Source of the DNA: Gordionus sp. m RMFG-2023
Lineage: Eukaryota; Nematomorpha; Gordioida; Chordodea; Parachordodidae
Reading direction: 5' to 3'
Assembly: GCF_954871325.1 (NCBI RefSeq)
Contig: NC_088776.1
Coordinates: forward strand, 41,496,569-41,560,568
Length of the DNA stretch: 64,000 nt
Shown here: positions 39,801 through 48,800 of the stretch, one piece after another
Layout of the letters: every line of letters begins with the position of its first letter
How positions within the stretch are numbered: position 1 is the first letter of the stretch
Program-made: the position numbers and the translations under genes
Notes under the pieces: generated by a model
Database searches by the model: none
Told to the model about the DNA's origin: nothing
Seen by the model: only the letters and a program-made list of their open reading frames with translations

Positions 39801-42800
39801 CAAACAGCAATATACAAAACAGTTTGCTTAAAACCGAACAAAGTTTGCCCGACAACGGTAAAAACGAGAAATTCGCTAGGAGAGATTATAATACCAGTGA
39901 TGTATCAAGGGAAGAGGACGAGAAGTTAGCGGTAGACCTTGTAGGCAACTTGGCTGGGATCAATTTGGTTTTTCCACATGAATATTTTCTCCCCATAGTT
40001 AAGATTTAGATTTTATTGGGAAAGTTTTTCCTATTAGACGCTACCCGGGTATTTAAAAAATTTTTTTTAGGACAATCCCGGGTATCTTTATAAAAATTAA
40101 AATACGACCCGGCCCGTGTACAAGGGCAGGGCTTCGGGCCGGGTCTGCAGGTCTCTGATTTAGATAATAATGCAGTGGAACCTCATGAGTTGAGCACTAA
40201 AACTTGATTATTTTTGGTCAACATAAAGAGTTGATTAATTTATAGTAGGGCTGTGCCGATCAACATATTTTACACCGATCCGGTATTGGTTCAAAACCTA
40301 TCCGATACCGATTCAATATTTATACTGATTTTTCACCACCCCATGAACCAAACGTAATTAAGAAATCAATATTTTTTATGCAAAAAATGAATTATGCATT
40401 TAATATAATTTTTTATTTCTACAATTAAGACTATAATTAAAAAAAATATTACAATAGATAAAAAAATATATTAATAATGTAAAATAAATATACATAACAT
40501 AAAATAAAATAACAAAAATAAAGAAAAGTAAAAAGATCGGATTGGTTTTTACAGGTATCGGACCTATCCGATATTTTTTGAAAACGCTAAATATCGGTGC
40601 ATATTCGATCCGATATTTAATATCGGCACAGCCCTAATTTATAGAGAATTTTGATAAACATTTTTAATAAGATTTTGGGAGGGAGGACCAATCTAAAGCC
40701 ATTCAATCCAAGATAAGGAGGCAGTCCCTCTTAAGAGCTTATCCCTTTGAAGGTTTATCAGTCTATGATATTATGTTATTTATTTCAAGGAGCCCAGACT
40801 GTCAAAGACCGGTATGATGAGAAAATATTCTGCCATACGTAAAAAATAAATACATACCACAAATTAATATTTATGATTGCAAACTTTTGATGACATTTAC
40901 GCATTTATTTATGAGAAATACGTTTTTTAAATAAGAAATAGACAAAAAAATAACGTATGAATCAATGAATTTAGATCCTGAATAAAAGGAAAGTCAGATT
41001 TATTTGAGAAATCGACTTAGACTCTTCTTCGGATAGAATTTCAGATAACCATTAATAATTTTCCCGCAGGCTCTTATGGTATATACGGCGGCAATAAATA
41101 ATATCCCTTCCTTCTGAATTTACTATTAGTAATTGCTCAAAAATCATTTCATACTAGCCTTGTAATAATAGTAATTTGTAGACTCTTTGCCCCAATTTAA
41201 ATTTTAAACCTTATTTTCTAGTTTAATTTAAAAAAATATATAAATGTATCACCGCTAATTAAATGAGTTTAGATTTGTAAAAAAACAACAATAATGATAG
41301 GTTATTACAAAACTTCTGATAAAAAAAATTCTCTCTCGGTAATAGTCTTATATTACTGCTAAATATTCAGAATTCAATTAATTTTTTTAGGGCGTAATCT
41401 TGCCATGGGCATCATTCTTCCTGTGTGATTCGAAACTGGGTAATATGGCCCATTTTCATTATGTTTAATTACTATAATAATTAAAAGGTTTAAATGATTC
41501 ATTGATAAATTTTTGGGGAAAAATGTTATTTGTTACTTTTTTTGTAGAGTAACTCGTAACGCGTTATTCTTTCGAGTAAATTTAATAATGTGCAATATAT
41601 TTATTTTAAATTTTATGGAATAATCAATTTGATTAATTTCAGCTTAGTTTTCAGATCAAATATCTAAAGTAATGCTCCTTCCTTTGTAATTTTAATATTT
41701 ACTACCTCATTTTTTTAAGAAATTTAACCCAGGATCGAGGTTTATTAAATTAACAAAGAATCTTATATTCAAATTGTAAAATTTAAAATGAATGTAATTT
41801 TTTGTAAAGTAACCTTAATATTTCTAACTAACACTAAAAATTTCTTGTAAGTGTTGAAACCTTTTTTAAAACTATACTTATTTTAAAAAAACTATATTTA
41901 ATAATTAAATAAGAAATTGCAAAAGGTAAAAACTTTATTTAAACTAAAAAAAATATATTCACCCTTATCATAGAAATAGAACTATTATACCTTTCTAAAA
42001 TCACTTGACAAAAATAATTTAATGTCGCGCAGTATATAAAATAAATAAGATAATATCTAAAATTAGAATCGCGCCACTTTTATATTATAATAAATATTTT
42101 AAAAATACAATGCCACTACACTACAAATAATACGAACTTAATATGCTGCAACAGTAACTAAAAAAGTAATTTTTACATACTTTTTAGCACATGTAAATGA
42201 TAATACCTAGTTACTCTGTTGCATTTCTACGACACCAAACTAATAGATCAGCTTGGCCCGTGAAGATTTTTGATTTGAAAAGTTTTTCGGTCCTTATGGT
42301 CTATAAAATATTTTTATAGAGGTTACGGGTTCGGCCCATAATAATCTTTTTGAAAGAAAAAGGCATAAACTGGTTTAATTCTAAGAAAAATATACGAAAA
42401 TCCGGCTTGGCTCAAAAATATTTTGGACAAGTTGTCCGGCTCGAAAAATATTTTGCCCAGCCCGAAAATTTTTTGGGTCAGGCTTCCTCCCGTGCCATGC
42501 AAATCTCAATATAAAGTAAATTAATTTAAAATGATTGAATGACAAAATTGATTATAAAATTTTTTACAATATAAATTTTTTTTTCTCTAGCGAATAACAA
42601 TTACGAACTTCGAGAAGTTCACCCTTGGCTTGAAATACCCGATGATATTCAGAATTTGATCATGAAAGATAATCTTTGGGATTTTCCTATATTTCAATTG
42701 GAAAGATTGTCCCACAAAAAGTTAAATATTTAATTGATAATCTTCTTTAAAAGAACATTTTAAGGACCACCGTTGAGTTTCATAATTATTTATATTTCGA

Positions 42801-45800
42801 AAAACTAATTAAATATTTTTCATATGCTAGTTTTTTTTCTTTTTTTACTTGTAAAAATTTAAAACCAAGATTAAAGTCACATTTCAAAGGTCTATGAATT
42901 ATTTTTCAGAATATTGTTGTCTAAAATTTTCAATGTTTTTTATGATTGACTTCTGCCTTCTTATCAGGTTTTATTTATACATTACAAAGTATTACCCTAG
43001 AAAATTTAAAAATAAAAGCAGGATTTTTCGTTTTAACTTAGGATGAGGATATTCCAATTAATACTTAATTAAAAAATAATATATAACCACGAATACAAAT
43101 TGGAAATACATATAGACCGCTTTACTACCTGGCCATCAGAATTTTTGAAAGGTTTGGTCTAGATTCTTACCTTAAATGTTCTAACGAAGTTCTTCATGCC
43201 TGGCTACAGATGATAGAAAGTTATTACAAACAATCCAACTCATATCATAATTCAACCCACGCCGCTGATGTATTGCAAGGAACGGCTTATTTCTTACAAA
43301 ATCCACTCATCAAAGTCACAATTTTTACTTATTAATCTTACATGAAATGATAAAATGAAAATGTATGAATAGCTTTTGAGATGAAAAGAAAGAGGAGTTA
43401 GATAGATTGCTTTTCTTTGAATTAGAATAACTAAATTAGAATAACTACTAACAATATTTATTAATGCCCAATTTTATAATGCATGCATATTTCATGTCTT
43501 TATTAATCAATAAAGTTATATAATAAAAAAAATTTGAAGCGCTTTATATGTTTTTTTTATCCGAATTTCCCTATTAAATTTATATCTCTACATAACGATT
43601 CAGTTCTAGCCATAATTTATCTTACCCACACAGCAGATGCCTTTTTGCCAAATCCATTGAATTCATCTAGAAATTGGGCTATTTTTAAAAATATTGAGGT
43701 GAAAATAAAATGAAAGAATGAGGTTTAAAGTAAGAATGCCTATGGAACAGAGACATGCTTATAAATTAAGAATCGTGAAAATACTTGTATTGAATTCTTA
43801 CCGGGAAAAATATCTTTGCCACTTCCCTCTACCAATATTTAATATTATTTAAAATTTTAATTTTGATGGAGTAAAAGGAATTGGCGGATGGGCAAAAAAT
43901 AGAAAATATAGCATAACGACTATCGAAATGACTGCGCAAACGATTGAATATTTTTTCCCTTAATATCATCAATTTTATGCCTTATATTATATTTTAAAGG
44001 AAGTTTTAGAGGAACACGAAGTTATGGGCGCCCTAATAGCAGCTGTGATTCACGACTTGGATCATCCTGGTAGAAATTCTGCTTTCCTATGCAATTCACA
44101 CAGTGAACTCTCTATCCTTTACAATGACATGTAAAATAAAATTTTCTCATTTTTATATTAATGAAAACCACTCAAGGATGTTTCTTTTTTGACCTCATTT
44201 TTAATTGTTTTCTCCTTTATGAATCTATTCCTCCCAAAATGCTAAATGTTCTATTATTGACTTATTGACTCTTGTTTGTTAATATAAATTTCACACCAAC
44301 CAAAACATATATACCCTTATGGTCATCTTATGGAGGTTTCATTGAACCAAAATTTGTTGATTTTTGAGGTTTCCCTTGAATTAGAGATGCAAAATCAAAT
44401 TTTATTATATAATGATATCAAAAATAATAGGTCCGTTTTAGAAAGCCATCACGTGGCTTTAGCCTTTAAGCTCACCCTGGCAAATGACCAGTGCAATATC
44501 TTCAAAAATCTCAATAAGTAAATTTTTTAAAGATTTTCTACTTTGTTTTTTCTTGCCTATACCATTGGCCGATACACATTATTATGCAATTTTTTCCTGC
44601 AAAATATATTTATAAATAAAAATTGCAATCTTAGCCATTTTTATTTTGTATTTACTAATAAAAATTTCCTTTCATGCTTCCCTTTTTTTCAAATTTACAT
44701 TTAATTTTTCATTTGACTTTCTAAAGAAAATGAACCTTCCAATAATAAAAAGTGAAAAAGAAATCTCACCTTAATATTCTTTAATTTAATCATTAACAGA
44801 CCACGATATTTAAACAAATATTCAGCGAAGGACATTTAAAATTCAAGAAAAAAAAAGCTCTCTCTTGATTATATTAAGTTATTGTGTGTATATTTTTTGG
44901 TGATTTTTATTATATAACCATCGGTTGTATAGGCTCGATACCCCGGGAATATAGGGGTAATTCGGCAAAATAAAATGGCATCGGTGCATATCTGTTTTTG
45001 TCTTCGATATCTATAATAACCCTGCATTTATAGTTAGCACAAATTCGCGGTGTAGTATGCTAAAATACAGAATATTTTATATACGTTGCTGCGAATTCGC
45101 ACTAACTATGAATGTAGGGTAATTTTTACTCATAATTAGTTTTGTTAAACCGCTCATTTTGAGACGATTTTTTAAAACGGCTAACTCAATATTTTAGCCA
45201 GAAAAATATTGCCTAAGCCTCGAGATTTCGATATTGTTCTTCTATGAGCAAAATCTTCAGGTTTGCTTGATATTTTTCTGGAAGAAATATTGAATTAGCC
45301 GTTAGCCGTTTTTAAAAATCGGCTCAAAACGAGCCGTTAATAACACTACTCTTGATATATATTACGAATTCCATGCCAAATTACCTAAACTTACCAGGCC
45401 TTCACATTTTTTACCAAACATTTTGAGGTTACTAAGAAGTTGAATATACAAATAAGTTGTAAAATTATAATGTTGACTCAATTATATGTCAGCCCCTGTT
45501 TAAAATGAAGAGCTAAAATTTATTATTTAGTTATACTAAATACTAGAGATAGGCGCTTAATATGAAAGAAAAAATTATACATTCGAAATTTTTTAACGAA
45601 ATTTCTCTTTTGCTTGGTTCGTAAATCTCTTGTATAAAATACTACTCTTAGGAAAACTTCGAAAAGGGGTTGGGAATCGAGTTTTTAGGGGATTTGGTAT
45701 GCAAATCATCATATATAATATGTTAAATAAATGTTGTTCGTGTACGAAACAAATAATCAAATCATCAAAAATTTGGTAAAAATATTTTGAGATGAAATTA

Positions 45801-48800
45801 AAAAAAATTTTTAGAGTGGTTATTTCGCCAAATAATAGTGGTGTGTTGTTAAGTAGTGACCCGATTTAGCCGATTAAATTATGGTCAAAATAACATTATG
45901 CAAGCCTCGAGATTTTATTAATAGATGCCCAAACATTTTTGCCAATGAGCGAAATCTCCAAGTTTGCCATTTTTTGGATACTTTAAAATTATTAAATATT
46001 ATAATTATACAAACCAATAATTGAGAAAGAAGACTGGCCATCAATATAAAATATTAAATTGTATTATTCTATTATATATTTTCCTAAATATTTATATATA
46101 ATCAGTGACGAATTTAAGGCTATAAGGACCGTTATAATAGACATGGTCTTAGCCACGGAAATGGCCAAGCATTTCGAGATCCTCTCCAAATTCCTAACTT
46201 TCCTCGACAAATGTCACTGTCTCACCAAGCTTAAGAAAAAAGAAAACAATCATTTGAGTAAAAAAAATTTATCCTTCAGTCAACTCTCTGCATCTGAGAC
46301 TAGGAGAAGTTCTGTCGATAATAACGTCGATCCGGCTACTTTGCTCCTTCAACGTATATAGCGCTTAACTTTTTAGTCTTTCGACACAGTTATTTTATGC
46401 ACTAGGAATTTTGATCGGTCACGGTTTATCAAAGTTGTAAATGATTTTTACATTTAAAGATAAATTATTTCTAAATGAGCAATATTTGTTTTAGAAGTTT
46501 TATTTTCGGTCAATGATTTAAATAATTATTATTTTGCATCATATATTATAGATCTAATTTTTTAAATGCCAATAAAACGAAATTCTATAACATAGCTAGG
46601 GCGCGCAAAGGCATATTCAGCAACACGCCTTAATTTAATTGTAGCGCACTCCTTAAAGTTTTTGTGAATCTATATCGAATCTCTACTTTTAACACGGTCT
46701 GATTGATAAGAGAAAACACTTTTTATCAATCTGTCTAACTCAACATTTTTTCTTATCTCGATGTATAATATATAGGAGAAGGCAATATCAAAGCTTTCAA
46801 TATGGATACAGCCGACCTATCGAAAAGCAAACAGGAAAATTTAGCCAACGACCAAAATCTCAAAATTTTTCCATCCTTTCTTTCATCATCTTCGAAAGCC
46901 AATGATGATAATCATAATACAAATTATGCTAATCAAGGTATGACCATAAACTTTTCACCCCAAGATGACGAGTATTTAAACCTGCCACAACCAGCTGACA
47001 GAAGAAGTTCGTTAAATACTAGTAACACTAAACGGAACTATTGGAGAGAAGTAGTGATCGAGCTATTGGTAGGTTCCGATTCTGATATCGATAATGACGG
47101 TAATAATATTTTGGTTGAGACTACTTCGACTAAATGCTCTTTTTAAAATACATATATTGGGACGATTAAAAATGATTAGTAGTTACCTAAATCTTTTCCC
47201 GAAAATAAACATTTCCAAAATTTATTAATGTATATTAAATTTTTATTAGTGTCTTATAAAGATACTTATAATAGGCATATAAGTTATCAATTTCATTTCA
47301 CTGATGGGGTACATTACATTTAATTAAATTATTTTAAGCACACAATTTTATTTAAATAAATATGAGTCTAACCTACATTTAATGTTCGATGAATTAAAAA
47401 AAATAAATAGTTAAAGAGATTTTTGTACTTGACTTTTTCAATATAAATTTGTAACTTAGGCTTATTTTTTTTAAATAAAGCTTGATGTTCTCGCTAGCTT
47501 TCATTTAGGTTTAAAAGAAAGAAAATTATTATGCTCCATAGAGGTGGTCTAACTCATATTAAAAAATTTGTTAATATTAGCTAAGTCATTAGTAGTGAGT
47601 CCAGAAGACGCTCAAAAGAACAGACGTCTTATATTAAATATGCTCATAAAATGTGGCGACGTTTCTAACCCATGTAGGCCTTTGGACATTTGTAAAGAAT
47701 GGTCTAAGCGAATCGCAGAGGAATATTTTGAGCAGGTTTTTAATTTTGATTTATTTTGGTACGTTATCAATGCTCAATCACCCATATTTTACTTCGTTTA
47801 AATTTTAAAATACAAAAAAATGTATTTATATACATTATTTTAAAAAAATGTTTTTTTTACAACTTAATCGATAACATGTTAATTATATATAAACTAACAA
47901 GTAACCCGTTATGAATGACGGGTGAATCAGAATTCTCTTTTTTATTTGATGACGGGTGATTCAGAAATTCCTTTATTTTATGAATGTATATATATTTTGA
48001 TGAGAGATCATTCAGAAATTTTCCCTTATTTTGATAAAGTATGTTAGCAAAGTATATATTTAGTACTTACCAGATCAATAAAATTTATTATTTGCATTTA
48101 TGTTATTTTACATTTTGAAAATATAATCATGAAATAAAATATAGTTGGCCAAAATTATTGACTTCGGGTATTCTACCTATCTTAAACTATTTGAATCATA
48201 TAAAAAATTTTAACGTTTTCGATTTGTTTTCGTTAAGCCATTTTATTCAAGAGAATGATAGTAATTAATTAGTTCAATTCTACATCTATTTATTTTATTT
48301 CTATTAGCTAGGAAATATTCTTCTAAAATCTTCCTATCTATTAATTTTTATTTTAAAATGATGCAGGCTCTTATCAAAGAAATTTCACTTAGGAACCTAA
48401 GGATATAGGGAGGGAGAGGTTTGCATTTTTTTCAAATAAAATCTATATATTGTATCTATATTAAGTTAAAAAGAATCATACTAATAGTTTAAGTTATATC
48501 ATTATCATATCAATTTTAGAATATGAATTAAAGCATATGCCTAGGCTTAGATTTTGCTAAAGGAAGGGGGGAAGGGGGAGAGGGGTAGAAACCTTTTATA
48601 GGCCTGAATTTTTTAATCAAAGTCCGGCCCAGACCCACTAAAAAATTTATAGACCCGGCCCATACTATATATTAAAAAAAATCCCAAGCCATAATAAGTT
48701 TCAAAATTTTTTACCAAGCCCATATCCAAAAATTTAATTTGCTCTATTGTATTGAATGAAAACAAACAAAATTTCAGTGTATTTAAGCAATCATTTTGTT

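Noticed and set aside
46938-47146. PDE8 exon 18 ending in a stop at 47146 (truncated isoform)
   Set aside because: Would remove KCGDVSNP and the glutamine pocket; a donor at 47100 in the right phase is a simpler reading.
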